From Sphingobium sp. CECT 9361 (GTDB taxonomy: Bacteria; Pseudomonadota; Alphaproteobacteria; Sphingomonadales; Sphingomonadaceae), in the NCBI RefSeq assembly GCF_918741285.1, contig NZ_CAKKNC010000006.1, positions 154,779 through 218,778 on the forward strand: a stretch of 64,000 nucleotides of DNA. Reading direction: 5' to 3'. The notes below the pieces were generated by a model. That model ran no database searches. It had not been told where the DNA came from and saw only the letters and a list, made by a program, of their open reading frames with translations. Positions within the stretch are counted from its first letter, which is position 1; each line of letters opens with the position of its first letter. Position numbers and translations under genes: made by a program. Positions 52,302 through 62,034 of this stretch are shown piece after piece.

Positions 52302-53456
52302 ATGGGCTTGGAAAATACGCGGCTGAATGACCGCGGGCTGATGGCGGCTGGCATGGCCCTCGTGATTGCGGGAATGCAGGTCTTCATCATCCAGCCGGGC
52401 TTCATCACGGTCCTGGTCTCGACGCTGAATCTTACGGAGGCATGGGCGGGCTATATCGCTTCTGCCGAAATGTTCGGCATTGCGATTGCCACGATCGCAA
52501 CCGCTGCGGTGGGGCATCGGCTCGACTGGCGGGTTGCGGTCGTGCTCTCGGCTCTCGTCCTTGCGGGCGCCGACCTGTTGTCCATTTTCGCGCATAGCGC
52601 CGTGCAGTTCATGGCTGCACGCGCTGTCGCGGGTCTGGGCGCTGGCGTGCTGATCTCGATCGGCTATTCGGTCGTCGGCATGGCGCGCAATCCTGAAAAA
52701 CTCTTCGGTTATTTGATCATGGCTGTACTGGGTTATGGCGCGGTTGGCGTCTTCATCCTGCCATCGGCACAAGCCGCGGTAGGTCTGAGTGGAATATTGG
52801 CGGCATTGGCACTGATTGCGATCTTGCCGTTGCTGCTGTTAGGCACCCTCCCCGCCCGCTCCGCTATCGAGGGCAGCATTCCAGGCACGGTCAATGCGGC
52901 GCCGGCTGCCCAAGACAAGCGTACCGTGATCCTTGCCTTAACTGCGGTCGCCACTTTCTTTCTCGGCCAAGGCGTGGTCTGGGCGTATCTTGGCCTTATC
53001 GGCACTGCGGCTGGCGTGCCGGACCAGGCAGTGGCGACGGGACTGGCCGTGTCGCAAGTGTCCGGCATGCTGGGCGCGTTCGGCATGGCTTGGTTGTCCG
53101 GGCGAGTGAGCCAACGCGCGCTGCTGCTTGGCGGAACAATCGCATCTGTCGTGCCCCTTCTCGCTTTGCTGGGGCACGTGACGGCAATGAGCTATAGCTT
53201 TAGCGTTGTGCTGTTCAACGGCGCGGCGAACCTCATGACACCACTTTTGATGGCCGTTGCGGCCGTCGCAGGCGCAGGCGATCCGCGCATCATTCAACGC
53301 GCCGCTGCACTGCAGATGCTGGGGCTCGCAGTGGGGCCGGCGCTGGCCGCCCCCGTCGCGGAACATGGCGGCTTCGCACCGGTGCTCATCATCGCGGCAA
53401 TGCTGTTTGCCTTTGTCTACCCGGCCGCACGTTGGAATGGCCGTAAAGTGGCCTAA
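52302..53456 (+). CDS. MFS transporter
   Basis: 384 residues with about 12 hydrophobic helices. GLMAAGMALVIAGMQVFII opens helix 1, AARAVAGLGAGVLISIGY fits helix 4, and WLSGRVSQRALLLGG the loop 8-9 motif. It is shorter than MHS-type carriers and belongs to another MFS branch. Seventy-five bases after the aldo/keto reductase, on the same strand, so perhaps the inner-membrane carrier of the receptor D system. Substrate unknown. Confidence 0.83.
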   Translation: MGLENTRLNDRGLMAAGMALVIAGMQVFIIQPGFITVLVSTLNLTEAWAGYIASAEMFGIAIATIATAAVGHRLDWRVAVVLSALVLAGADLLSIFAHSAVQFMAARAVAGLGAGVLISIGYSVVGMARNPEKLFGYLIMAVLGYGAVGVFILPSAQAAVGLSGILAALALIAILPLLLLGTLPARSAIEGSIPGTVNAAPAAQDKRTVILALTAVATFFLGQGVVWAYLGLIGTAAGVPDQAVATGLAVSQVSGMLGAFGMAWLSGRVSQRALLLGGTIASVVPLLALLGHVTAMSYSFSVVLFNGAANLMTPLLMAVAAVAGAGDPRIIQRAAALQMLGLAVGPALAAPVAEHGGFAPVLIIAAMLFAFVYPAARWNGRKVA

Positions 53457-53807
53457 GTGCATTATTGGGACACAGAGATACGGTAGCGCCCGGGCCTTAT
53501 TCCCTTCTCACCCAAAGCCGCAAAAATCCGTCATCCCTGATCTGCTTGGCGGCGGGCTTGGGACGAGGGATGCGGCTTTGAGCAGAAGTGCCACAGGAGG
53601 ATGCTTCGAATGACGTTGTGCTATCTACCTTGAACCATCATGTTCAGAGGAAGGTAAAGAGCATCGCATTCTCCGCAGTAATCTGGGTTCGTTTTTCTCT
53701 GTCAGGCTTTGGTCAGCCGTTATCGCCATAAGATATGCGTCTTGTGTGTTGAAGCTGGACCCATTGGCTCCCATGGACTTTATCTGGTCCAGTGGAGAAG
53801 GATCGAA
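53457..53807. other. Intergenic stretch with an imperfect hairpin
   Basis: No gene is supported in 351 bases. An interrupted inverted repeat spans 53514-53579: AAAGCCGCA and ATCCCT on the left pair with AGGGAT and GCGGCTTT on the right, with a bulge and a long loop. It may end MFS transcription or be a dispersed repeat. GGAGAAGG precedes the response-regulator ATG. Confidence 0.35.
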
Positions 53808-54488
53808 ATGACGCGACTGCTGGTGATTGAGGACAATGAGCGGCTTGCGATGCTGATCGCAGACGGCTTAGGCTCGCGCGGGTATCGCAGCGACATCGCC
53901 CGCTGTCTGGCCGACGCCGATATCGCTCTGACAGTCGCGACCTTTGATGCCATCGTACTCGATCTCGGTTTGCCCGACGGCGATGGTCTGCACTGGCTGC
54001 GTGCGCGCCAACTTTCTGGCGAACCTCCCGCGCTCATCCTGACTGCGCGCGGAGGTCTCGAGGACAGGGTCAACGGCCTCGATGCCGGCGCGGACGACTA
54101 TTTAGTCAAGCCCTTTTCCATTGAGGAACTGGCGGCGCGACTGCGCGCCCTGCTTCGCCGGCCCGGACGGCGTGCAGAGCCGGTTCTGAAAGTCGGGTCC
54201 ATACGCTACGACACCGCCAGCCGGACGGCATCGGCGATTGATCGTCCGCTGGATCTCGCGCGCCGGGAGGCTGATCTGCTTGAGCTGCTTCTACGCCGCG
54301 CAGGACAGGTGGTGCGCCGCCAGACCATTGAGGAGGCACTATATTGCTTCGATGAAGCTGTGACCCCCAATGCGCTGGAGGCGATTGTCTCGCGCCTGCG
54401 TCGCAAGCTCGATGAAGGCGGCGCGGACAATCAACTGCATACGGTGCGAGGCGTCGGCTATCTGCTGCGCGACGGCGGGACGGATTGA
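53808..54488 (+). CDS. OmpR-family response regulator of the metal-efflux operon
   Basis: 226 residues: receiver domain with phosphoacceptor Asp52 (VLDLGLPDGDG) and Lys101 (YLVKPFS), then an OmpR-type winged helix (DLARREADLLELLLRRAGQVV, then RLRRKLDEGG and TVRGVGYLL). ATG 53808 is chosen for the conserved start MTRLLVIEDN. The stop overlaps the histidine-kinase ATG (TGATG). It most likely activates the RND operon directly downstream in response to metal. Confidence 0.92.
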   Translation: MTRLLVIEDNERLAMLIADGLGSRGYRSDIARCLADADIALTVATFDAIVLDLGLPDGDGLHWLRARQLSGEPPALILTARGGLEDRVNGLDAGADDYLVKPFSIEELAARLRALLRRPGRRAEPVLKVGSIRYDTASRTASAIDRPLDLARREADLLELLLRRAGQVVRRQTIEEALYCFDEAVTPNALEAIVSRLRRKLDEGGADNQLHTVRGVGYLLRDGGTD

Positions 54489-55501
54489 TGACCCAGCCGA
54501 ACTCGATCCTGGGTCGGCTGACGCGGAGCCTTACCATTGTTGCGGTGGTCGGCGCGCTGCTGCTGCTGCTGTTTATCGGCATCGAATATCGCATCTCGTT
54601 CGCCGAGCTATCCGACGAAGCGGCGCTCCGGATCGTTATCCATGAACTCACCGAGCATGTTATCATCCCTATGCTGCTGCTCGCCATACCGATGGCTGTC
54701 GTGGGGCGGTGGGCGATCCGCCGCGCGGTCGAACCGCTGGGACGGGCTGCGCAGAAAATCGATGCGGCGGGGGGCGAAGCGCGGGGCGTGCGAATCGAGT
54801 CCGAGAGCCTGCCGCTCGAAACGCAGCCTTTTGCGCGTGCGGTCAACGCGCTACTGACGCGCGTTGACGATGCGGCAGCATTGCACGAGGCTTTTGCCGC
54901 AGATATCGCTCATGAACTGCGTACACCGCTGACTCTGCTCTCTCTCGAGCTGGACCGGCTGGAGGGCGCACAGGCAGCGCAATTGCGCCTCGACGTTGCG
55001 GCCATGCGGCGGCTGATCGACCAACTCATGCTGCTTGCACAGATCGATGCCGAGCAGGCAGCGCATCTCCCACCCGCCCCGGTCGACCTGATCGAAGTGG
55101 CGGGCGACGTGGTAGCCCAGTTGGCGCCCGCGGCCCTTGCGAACGGCCAAACCATCGAGCTGTGTGGCGAAGGGCAGAACGTTATCCTGGGACGACGCGA
55201 GACCGTGGCGGCGGCCTTGCGCAACCTGATCGAGAATGCCCTTCGCGTGACGCAGCAGGGCGTCCCGGTCGTGGTCCGCGCCGATGAGCCGGGGGAACTG
55301 GCTGTACGGGACGGTGGCGACGGATTGTCTCCTGAGCGGCTGGACGTCCTCGTGCAACGCCTGCGTCGCGCCGATCACGCCAGCACGAGCGGTGCTGGCC
55401 TCGGCCTCGCAATCGTCGCGCGGATCATGGCAGCGCATGGCGGGCGGCTGATCACCGATCCGGACCAGCGGGAACTGCGCCTTATTTTTCCAAGCACCTG
55501 A
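54488..55501 (+). CDS. Sensor histidine kinase of the metal-efflux operon
   Basis: 337 residues. Two membrane helices at about 15-33 and 57-76 bracket a very short periplasmic loop (about 23 residues). A linker follows, then the H-box with His142 (FAADIAHELRTPLT), N-box NLIENALR, and G-boxes DGGDGLSPE and GAGLGLAIV. The small sensor loop suggests sensing within the membrane or through a partner rather than a large periplasmic domain. Translationally coupled to the response regulator. Confidence 0.9.
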   Translation: MTQPNSILGRLTRSLTIVAVVGALLLLLFIGIEYRISFAELSDEAALRIVIHELTEHVIIPMLLLAIPMAVVGRWAIRRAVEPLGRAAQKIDAAGGEARGVRIESESLPLETQPFARAVNALLTRVDDAAALHEAFAADIAHELRTPLTLLSLELDRLEGAQAAQLRLDVAAMRRLIDQLMLLAQIDAEQAAHLPPAPVDLIEVAGDVVAQLAPAALANGQTIELCGEGQNVILGRRETVAAALRNLIENALRVTQQGVPVVVRADEPGELAVRDGGDGLSPERLDVLVQRLRRADHASTSGAGLGLAIVARIMAAHGGRLITDPDQRELRLIFPST

Positions 55502-55544
55502 TCGCCGTCAGCAACTCGTCAGCCACTGCCGCTAACAGGCGGTC

Positions 55545-56672
55545 ATGGATAACAGGAAATGGCTCATCGGCAGTGTATTGGGGCTGGCTGCGCTGGCGCT
55601 GATCTGGTGGCTCGTGCCGCATGGCGCGGGTGCAGATCCAGCGGCGCCAGATAAAGTGGTAGCGGAGAAGGCCACGACCGGGCCCAAAACCATCACGATC
55701 TCGGCCGATCAGGTGAAGGCGCTTGCGCTGCGCTTTGTGCCGGCGGCCAAGGCTAATCTCGCGCCGATCGCGACATTGCCTGCCATGATCGCGCCGCCCC
55801 CCAATGCCCGCGTCGCTGTCGCGGCGCAGCTGCCGGGCATCGTGACGCGTGTGTTTGTCGTCGAGGGTGCCGAGGTCCGTGCAGGCCAGCCACTTGCGAC
55901 CGTCTCCAGCCGCGATATCGTGATGCTCGGCGCCGAACTCTCCCGTGCTCGGGCACGGCTGGACGTGGCACGCGCCAATGCCGCGCGCCTTGGTCAGCTC
56001 AGCAAGGAAGGCATTATTGCCCCGGCGCGGGCGGATGAGGCAAACGCGCAACTGCGTCAGGCGCAGGTCGACGTCTCCGAGCAGGGGCGGCTGATCGGCA
56101 TGGCGAGCGGATCGAGCAACGGCGCCGGCTATACGCTGACGGCGCCGATTGCCGGCCGGATCAGCACGATGACAATCGAGACGGGCAAGGCGCTGGATCC
56201 CGGCGCCGCGCCTTTCGTGATCGACGCAGGCGGCGCGATGCAAGCCCAGGCTCAGCTTCCCGAGCGCCTGATTGGCAGGATCCAGCCGGGTATGACCGTC
56301 CGCGCAGGCCGTATCGAGGGCAAGGTGGTGGCCGTCGGCACGGCGATTGATCCTGCGACGCGCTCGGCGAGCCTGACCGCCAGCCTGCCGGCCGATCCTT
56401 CGATCCGTTCGGGGCAATCCCTTTCGCTCTCGGTCATGGGTCCGGCCGCGAGCGGCGCAGTCCGCGTGCCCGGCGAGGCGATAGCCCAGATCGCCGGCAC
56501 GACCGTGGTCTTCGTCAGGACCGCCACGGGCGTCGTCGCCCGGCCGGTGATCTTGGCCGAGGGCGGCGAAGGCGCGGACGGCGAGCGCGTTGTCCTCTCG
56601 GGACTGAAGGTGGGTGACGACATAGCGGTCAGTGCCGTGAGCGAGCTCAAAACGCTCGCCGCCGCCGAATAA
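55545..56672 (+). CDS. RND efflux periplasmic adaptor (CzcB/CusB-type)
   Basis: 375 residues. An N-terminal membrane anchor (LIGSVLGLAALALIWWLVP) precedes a membrane-fusion protein: lipoyl half QLPGIVTRVFVVEGAEVRAGQPLATV, helical hairpin from about 125 to 180, second lipoyl half YTLTAPIAGRISTM, then beta-barrel. No His-rich N-terminus is present, unlike many CzcB proteins. It bridges the inner-membrane pump and the outer-membrane factor encoded next. Confidence 0.9.
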   Translation: MDNRKWLIGSVLGLAALALIWWLVPHGAGADPAAPDKVVAEKATTGPKTITISADQVKALALRFVPAAKANLAPIATLPAMIAPPPNARVAVAAQLPGIVTRVFVVEGAEVRAGQPLATVSSRDIVMLGAELSRARARLDVARANAARLGQLSKEGIIAPARADEANAQLRQAQVDVSEQGRLIGMASGSSNGAGYTLTAPIAGRISTMTIETGKALDPGAAPFVIDAGGAMQAQAQLPERLIGRIQPGMTVRAGRIEGKVVAVGTAIDPATRSASLTASLPADPSIRSGQSLSLSVMGPAASGAVRVPGEAIAQIAGTTVVFVRTATGVVARPVILAEGGEGADGERVVLSGLKVGDDIAVSAVSELKTLAAAE

Positions 56673-56682
56673 GGCGGACCCG

Positions 56683-59600
56683 ATGCTTCGTTCTCTCGTC
56701 GCGCAGGCGCTGTCCTACCGCATGTTGGTGCTCGCCTTGGCCGTCGTGATTGCCGGACTCGGCGCATGGGCCTTCACGCGCCTGCCGGTCGATGCTTACC
56801 CCAACATCGCGCCGACTCAGGTCAAGATCATCCTTAAGGCGCCGGGGATGACGCCGGAAGAAGTCGAGACGCGCGTCATCACGCCGATCGAGATGGAGAT
56901 GCTTGGCATTCCCGGCCAGGCCATTCTGCGCTCGACGGCAAAATACGCCATCGCCGACATCACCATCGACTTCCAGGATGGCACGGACATCTACTGGGCC
57001 CGCCAGCAGGTCGCCGAGCGCCTTACCGGTGTGATGAGCGACATGCCCGCCTCCATCAGCGGCGGCATGGCGCCCATCTCGACGCCCCTGTCGGACATGT
57101 ACATGTTCACGATCGAGGGGCCGTTGTCCTTGCAGGAAAAACGCACGCTTCTCGACTGGACGATCCGGCCGGCGCTGCGCACCGTGCCCGGCGTCGCGGA
57201 CGTGAACGCGCTCGGCGGCCATGCGAAGACCTTCGAGGTCCAGCCCGATCCCGTCGCCCTGAGCGCGGCCGGCTTGACCATTGCCGATCTCCAGCGAGCC
57301 ATCGAGAGCGGGAACCGCAACGACGGCGCCGGTCGCCTGGCCGACGGCGAGGACGCGCTCATCGTGCGGGCCGTCGGTGCAATCCAGTCCGAGGACGATC
57401 TGCGCGCTCTGGCGATCCGCGCCGTGGGCGGTCACATCGTGCGGCTGGGCGACATGGCGCAGGTCGGGATCGGCAGCCTCACGCGCTACGGCGCGGTCAG
57501 TCGCGATGGCAAGGGCGAGGCGGTGGAAGGGCTGGTCATTGCCCTACGCGGCGCCGATGCCCGGCAAGTTGTGGCGGGCGTCAAGGCCAGGCTTGCCGAG
57601 ATCGGGAAGACACTCCCGGCGGGAACGAAGATCGACGTCTTTTACGACCGATCGGACCTGATTACCCGCGCAGTCGGAACCGTCGAGGAAGCGCTGCTCG
57701 AGGCAACGGTCCTGGTCGTCGTCCTTCTCATCCTCTTCCTCGGCGACTGGCGCGCAGCGGGTATCGTGGCGCTCATCCTGCCGATGGCAGCGTTAATCAC
57801 CTTTCTCATCATGAGTGCGGTGGGCCTCACCGCCAATTTGATGAGCCTCGGCGGCCTCGCCATTGCTATCGGCATGCTGGTCGATGCAGCGGTCGTCGTC
57901 GTCGAGAATATCGTCGAGCGCTTGAACAAGATCGACACTGAAGATCATCGCCCCCGCCTCAATCATGTGTTCAGCGCGACGAGCGACGTCATCGTTCCGG
58001 TCTCGGCCGGCATCCTTATCATCGCGCTGGTGTTCCTGCCGCTGCTTGCCCTGCAAGGCCTGGAAGGCAAGCTGTTCGGCCCGGTCGCACTCACCATCAT
58101 CTTCGCGCTTGGGGCGTCGCTGCTGCTCGCGCTGACGCTGGTGCCCGTTCTCGCCTCGCTGGGTCTAAAGAGCGGCCATCATCGCGAGCCATGGATCATG
58201 CGCGTGATGATGCCTCGCTACAGCGCGTTGTTGGCCGGTGCCTTCGTACGCAAACCATTGGTTTATGGCTTGGCCGTCACAGGGCTTGCCGTCGCCGTGG
58301 TCGCTTATGGTGCGGTCGGCAAGACCTTCATGCCCTCAATGGACGAAGGCACGGTAGTCATGCAGACGACGAAACATCCGAGTGTCGGCCTGGCCCATTC
58401 GATCGCAGGCGATCTCGCCGCCCAGCGTGCGGTCCTTGGGGCAGTGCCAGAAGTAAAGAGCGTGATCACGCGCGTCGGCACGGACGAGATCGGACTCGAT
58501 CCGATGGCCCTGAGCGAAGCGGACAGCTTCCTCTCGCTCAAGCCCAGGTCTGAATGGCGCGGCAGCAAAGAAGACATTGTCGAAGCAATTCGCGTCGCAA
58601 TGCAGAATCTGCCCGGAATCGAGCCGAGCTTCACACAGCCGATCGAGATGCGCGTCTCGGAGATGCTGACTGGCGCGCGCGGCGATCTCGCCGTCAAGAT
58701 CTTCGGCCCGGACCTCAATGTCCTGTCCGACCTCGCGGGTCGTATTCAGGGCACGCTGTCGAAAGTGCGCGGCGCGACGGAAGTGATGACCGTAGCCAAC
58801 GACAAGGTCGACTATCTCCAGATCAACATCGACCGGTTGGCCGCCGGGCGCGCTGGCATGCCGGTCGATACGCTGCAAGACGCGATGCGCGCGCAGCTTG
58901 AAGGGCTGCATGCCGGCATCGTGGCGGAAGGCCAGAAGCGCACGCCAATTCTGATCAAGGGCGACGATGCGCTGCGCAACGACGCGGCGCGCTTCGCCGA
59001 TCTCATGCTGCGCACGCCGGACGGCGGCCTCGCCCGTGTCAGCGACCTTTCGCGTGTGGAGCGGATCGAAGGGCCCGTGAAGCTCGATCATGAAAACGGC
59101 TCGCGCTATGCCATTGTGCAGGCCTTCGTAGCGGGTCGCGACCTGGTCGGCTATGTCGGCGAGGCTAAGGCAGCAGTAGCCAAGCAGGTCGTGCTACCGG
59201 CTGGCTATCGCGTCGTCTGGGGCGGGCAGTTCGAGAACCAGCAGCGCGCTTCGGCCCGGTTGATGCTGGTCGTGCCGGTCGCGCTTCTCCTCATCTTCTT
59301 CGTGCTGTTGGCGACACTGAAATCCTTGCGCGCCTCGACGCTCATACTCGTCAACATTCCGTTTGCCATGGTCGGTGGAATCGTTTCGCTCTGGGCCTCT
59401 GGCGAGTATCTTTCGGTGCCGGCTTCGGTCGGGTTTATCGCCCTGCTCGGCATCGCGGTTCTCAATGGGCTCGTGTTGGTTGCCTATTTCCTCCAGCTCC
59501 GGGTCGAGGGCATGCCGCTGGCCCAGGCGGTGCGGATCGGCGCCGAGCGGCGTTTGCGCCCGGTCATGATGACCGCGAGCATCACGGCCTTCGGGCTGGT

Positions 59601-59760
59601 GCCGCTATTGTTTGCCACCGGCCCTGGGTCGGAAATCCAGCGGCCACTCGCCATCGTTGTCATCGGCGGACTCATCACCTCAACGCTGTTGACGCTCATC
59701 CTCCTGCCGATCCTCTTCGAGCGGTTCGGTGAAAGCCGTCTGGAGGCCATCGATGCCTGA
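56683..59760 (+). CDS. Heavy-metal RND efflux pump (CzcA/CusA-type)
   Basis: 1025 residues, the usual HME-RND size. N-terminal RLPVDAYPNIAPTQVKI and the transmembrane relay segment AIGMLVDAAVVVVENIVERL (Asp and Glu for proton transfer) identify the family. The AIG-x-x-VDAAVV pattern is nearer the CusA-like (monovalent or mixed) group than the DFG-x-x-VDGAVV of Co/Zn/Cd CzcA, so copper/silver export is possible; the metal is not settled. The stop overlaps the DUF3240 start by eight bases. Confidence 0.93.
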   Translation: MLRSLVAQALSYRMLVLALAVVIAGLGAWAFTRLPVDAYPNIAPTQVKIILKAPGMTPEEVETRVITPIEMEMLGIPGQAILRSTAKYAIADITIDFQDGTDIYWARQQVAERLTGVMSDMPASISGGMAPISTPLSDMYMFTIEGPLSLQEKRTLLDWTIRPALRTVPGVADVNALGGHAKTFEVQPDPVALSAAGLTIADLQRAIESGNRNDGAGRLADGEDALIVRAVGAIQSEDDLRALAIRAVGGHIVRLGDMAQVGIGSLTRYGAVSRDGKGEAVEGLVIALRGADARQVVAGVKARLAEIGKTLPAGTKIDVFYDRSDLITRAVGTVEEALLEATVLVVVLLILFLGDWRAAGIVALILPMAALITFLIMSAVGLTANLMSLGGLAIAIGMLVDAAVVVVENIVERLNKIDTEDHRPRLNHVFSATSDVIVPVSAGILIIALVFLPLLALQGLEGKLFGPVALTIIFALGASLLLALTLVPVLASLGLKSGHHREPWIMRVMMPRYSALLAGAFVRKPLVYGLAVTGLAVAVVAYGAVGKTFMPSMDEGTVVMQTTKHPSVGLAHSIAGDLAAQRAVLGAVPEVKSVITRVGTDEIGLDPMALSEADSFLSLKPRSEWRGSKEDIVEAIRVAMQNLPGIEPSFTQPIEMRVSEMLTGARGDLAVKIFGPDLNVLSDLAGRIQGTLSKVRGATEVMTVANDKVDYLQINIDRLAAGRAGMPVDTLQDAMRAQLEGLHAGIVAEGQKRTPILIKGDDALRNDAARFADLMLRTPDGGLARVSDLSRVERIEGPVKLDHENGSRYAIVQAFVAGRDLVGYVGEAKAAVAKQVVLPAGYRVVWGGQFENQQRASARLMLVVPVALLLIFFVLLATLKSLRASTLILVNIPFAMVGGIVSLWASGEYLSVPASVGFIALLGIAVLNGLVLVAYFLQLRVEGMPLAQAVRIGAERRLRPVMMTASITAFGLVPLLFATGPGSEIQRPLAIVVIGGLITSTLLTLILLPILFERFGESRLEAIDA

Positions 59761-60052
59761 GCTTCTACTTACCATCTACTGCAGTAAGGTGGACGCTGGC
59801 CCGATTGCAACGACGCTCCGGGACGCGACTCGTCACCCCGTCCACCAGCGCGACGAGATCGTGCATGGCCTCGACTTCTCGGACGCCAGCCCCGCCGAGA
59901 GTGTAGTCGGGAGACTTGAGCGCTGCGCCGTCGACCTGCGCGTCGAAGAAGGGGCTGCCTCGGCACTCATTGCTCAGGTCGGCGCACTGAAGCGCGCCGC
60001 GCCATTCCGTTGGCATCTAACGCCTGTGATCGCGTCGGGGAGGCTGACATGA
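59753..60052 (+). CDS. DUF3240 protein of the RND operon
   Basis: 99 residues starting at ATG 59753 inside the end of the pump gene. LLTIYCSKVDAGPIATTLRDAT, VVGRLERCAVDLRVEEG and FRWHLTPVIASGRL match DUF3240, a small alpha/beta (PII-like ferredoxin-type) protein found almost only beside HME-RND genes in proteobacteria. Function unknown; a regulatory or metal-sensing accessory role is plausible. It is coupled on both sides: eight-base overlap before, ATGA overlap after. Confidence 0.82.
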   Translation: MPELLLTIYCSKVDAGPIATTLRDATRHPVHQRDEIVHGLDFSDASPAESVVGRLERCAVDLRVEEGAASALIAQVGALKRAAPFRWHLTPVIASGRLT

Positions 60053-61299
60053 AGCTAAGAGTGCGTGTAGCTATGTTATGTTCAGTCCTGTTTCTGACAG
60101 AAACTGCTTTCGCCCAGGACCGCTTGCATCCTGACCTGCCGCCACCGGAGCTGGTCGCGACCGCGCTCGACAACCACCCCGCGGTAGGGGCCGCCGAAGC
60201 GCGGGTCGCGGCTGCGCGGGCGCAAGCTGGCATGCTTGCTGTCGGTCCCCATGAAGTGGCCGTGCAAGGAACCTATTTGCGGCGCTCGGTGAACGAAGAA
60301 GGCGGTTTCAACGAGTTTGACACCACCGTGACCCGGGCCTTTCGCCTGCCCGGAAAGGCCAGTCTCGACCGCAAGGCTGGCGATTTCGGTATAGAAGCGG
60401 CACAGAATCGCGCCGAGGATGTGCGTCACCAGACCGCGTTGCTGCTGGCTGGATTTTGGTATGACTGGCTGACCGCTTCGGCCCTGACCCGCAACGATGC
60501 AGAGATGGTTGTGAACTTGGAGCGAGCCCTCGCGGCTATTAAGCGCCGCGCCGCGCTACGCGACGCATCGGACCTGGATGTGGACCAGGCCGCGGCGGCT
60601 CTGGCACTTGCGCAGGGACAGGGCGCGCAAACACGCGCAACGGCTGCCGAGGCGCGCGTAAAGCTTGCTGCGCAGTTTCCGGATTTGCCCCTGCCGTTCG
60701 AGGCGCCGGATATGGTGAGCCCTCATGACTTGCCCCAGAATTTCGAGGAACTGCGCGCGCTGGTGATTGCGCGCAGCCATGAGATCGGCGCGGCTCGTGC
60801 CGATGCCGAACGCATGTCTGTGACAGCCCGGCGCGCCAAGGCCGAGAGAACGGCCGACCCCTCGTTCGGCTTTCGCTTGTTCAGCGAGCGGGGTGGGACG
60901 GAAAAGGGCCTTGGAGTGGTGGCGTCCATCCCATTGGGTGGCCGTCACCGGTTGCGCGCGGCCGACGAGGCGGTGGCGATGGCCAGTTCGGCCAGGCTTG
61001 AGCAAGGTGTGGTGGAGCGCGAGGTGCAGGTGATGGCGGACGCTGATCTTTCCAACGCAAGCACCCGGCTGGTCGTGTGGGAGCAAGTGCACAAAGCGCG
61101 AATTCGGGCAGAGTCGATGAGCGCGCGCGCTGGTAAGGGCTATGCGCTTGGCGCCATTGATCTCGCGGACCTGCTCTTTGCCGAACGACAGGCCAATGAT
61201 GCCCGGCGCGCTGAGATCTCGGCGCGTGCGGAGGCCGGAAGAGCGATCGTCAAGTTGGAAATCGATTCTCACACCATCTGGGCTCCCGCTGACGAGTAG
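60049..61299 (+). CDS. TolC-family outer-membrane factor (CzcC-type)
   Basis: 416 residues with signal peptide MKLRVRVAMLCSVLFLTETAFAQ and long helical segments of the outer-membrane efflux protein fold (DNHPAVGAAEARVAAARAQ; the internal repeat is around 225-290). The ATG at 60049 overlaps the DUF3240 stop (ATGA). It completes a tripartite metal exporter with the adaptor and pump; here it is the last gene rather than the first, as in classic czcCBA. Confidence 0.9.
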   Translation: MKLRVRVAMLCSVLFLTETAFAQDRLHPDLPPPELVATALDNHPAVGAAEARVAAARAQAGMLAVGPHEVAVQGTYLRRSVNEEGGFNEFDTTVTRAFRLPGKASLDRKAGDFGIEAAQNRAEDVRHQTALLLAGFWYDWLTASALTRNDAEMVVNLERALAAIKRRAALRDASDLDVDQAAAALALAQGQGAQTRATAAEARVKLAAQFPDLPLPFEAPDMVSPHDLPQNFEELRALVIARSHEIGAARADAERMSVTARRAKAERTADPSFGFRLFSERGGTEKGLGVVASIPLGGRHRLRAADEAVAMASSARLEQGVVEREVQVMADADLSNASTRLVVWEQVHKARIRAESMSARAGKGYALGAIDLADLLFAERQANDARRAEISARAEAGRAIVKLEIDSHTIWAPADE

Positions 61300-61809
61300 C
61301 TTCTGAGGCTACGGCGCGCCCTGCTTGTAATTATCGAACGGGCACAAGGGATATTAAGGACTGTCAGACCTTTCGGACGTCGAGAAGGCCTCAATCGCAC
61401 GTTGGCCTATCGCCCACAGACGCCCATCAAGATCGAACTCGGCCCATGTCCGCGGCCGAAATACTGCCGGTCGACACATTGTCCAACTGCAGGAAGGCAA
61501 ACAGCAGTTGGACAGCATGGACAATATTATTCCATGTTTTCGGGGATTTTGGAGGTCCGTCTGGGACTGGAGAGTGGTGGCAGGGCTTGTATCGAACTAA
61601 TTAGTTATAGTACTGATATTGTGAGCATTCTGCGCTCGGCATACCTTTACCCCCACACCTACCCCCACATTTTCACGCTGATCGAGGCGTAATCCGGCCA
61701 AACATATGCGGATGACCTGTTGAGCGCAGTCGAAGCCACTAGCAGCGGTCGATCGGGCGAACACAATCAAACAGCGAAAATCGCAGCTTTTATTTAACCC
61801 ATCCAACGC
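61300..61809. other. Gene-poor stretch with nested palindromes and a C-rich tandem repeat
   Basis: No gene is supported. At 61480-61514, TGTCCAACTGC and GCAGTTGGACA form an 11-base-pair stem around a 13-base loop; an outer pair ATTGTCCA/TGGACAAT (61478-61485, 61518-61525) overlaps it, giving several TTGGACA half-sites. At 61648-61669, TACCCCCACA is repeated twice. Such C-rich repeats occur near attachment sites of P4-type integrases, which would fit the AlpA gene nearby; no integrase is seen. Confidence 0.4.
61648..61669. repeat. Direct repeat TACCCCCACA x2 (possible integrase site)
   Basis: Two perfect copies at 61648-61657 and 61660-61669, separated by CC (period 12). Read on the minus strand it is TGTGGGGGTA twice, a pattern I associate with the region upstream of P4-type integrases. 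No core crossover duplicate could be found in the window. Confidence 0.4.
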
Positions 61810-62034
61810 CTACCGATTGGTACTGCTGAATGCCAAAAACTCACCGCCCATATGAGCATGTTGGCGCTTCGCACACAACCTTTTCGGGCAGCCGCGTGTG
61901 TCAACAATGGCCGCCTCCCGTCCTTCCGCTGGCGTGCCCAGCGCCTTTAGACCAACGTAGGCAATCCCCGCTTCGCGCAGGCCCGCTACGAGTATGTTTT
62001 TCGAGAAGCCAGGACGGCGTGATAAGGCTGCCAT
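61810..62034 (-). pseudogene. DUF488 protein fragment
   Basis: The frame from 62034 encodes ALSRRPGFSKNILVAGL, then GIAYVGLKALGTPAEGREAA, which matches the core of DUF488 proteins (family pattern: SRRPGFSK, later LGTP and GR). Family members have about 40 residues before this (with a DVR motif) and a C-terminal part with CFE and H-C-H motifs; both are missing here. It is a decayed remnant, consistent with an insertion-prone zone. Confidence 0.65.

Noticed and set aside
56647..57435. 262-codon minus-strand open frame
   Set aside because: Antisense to the RND pump gene; His/Asp/Arg-rich shadow translation.
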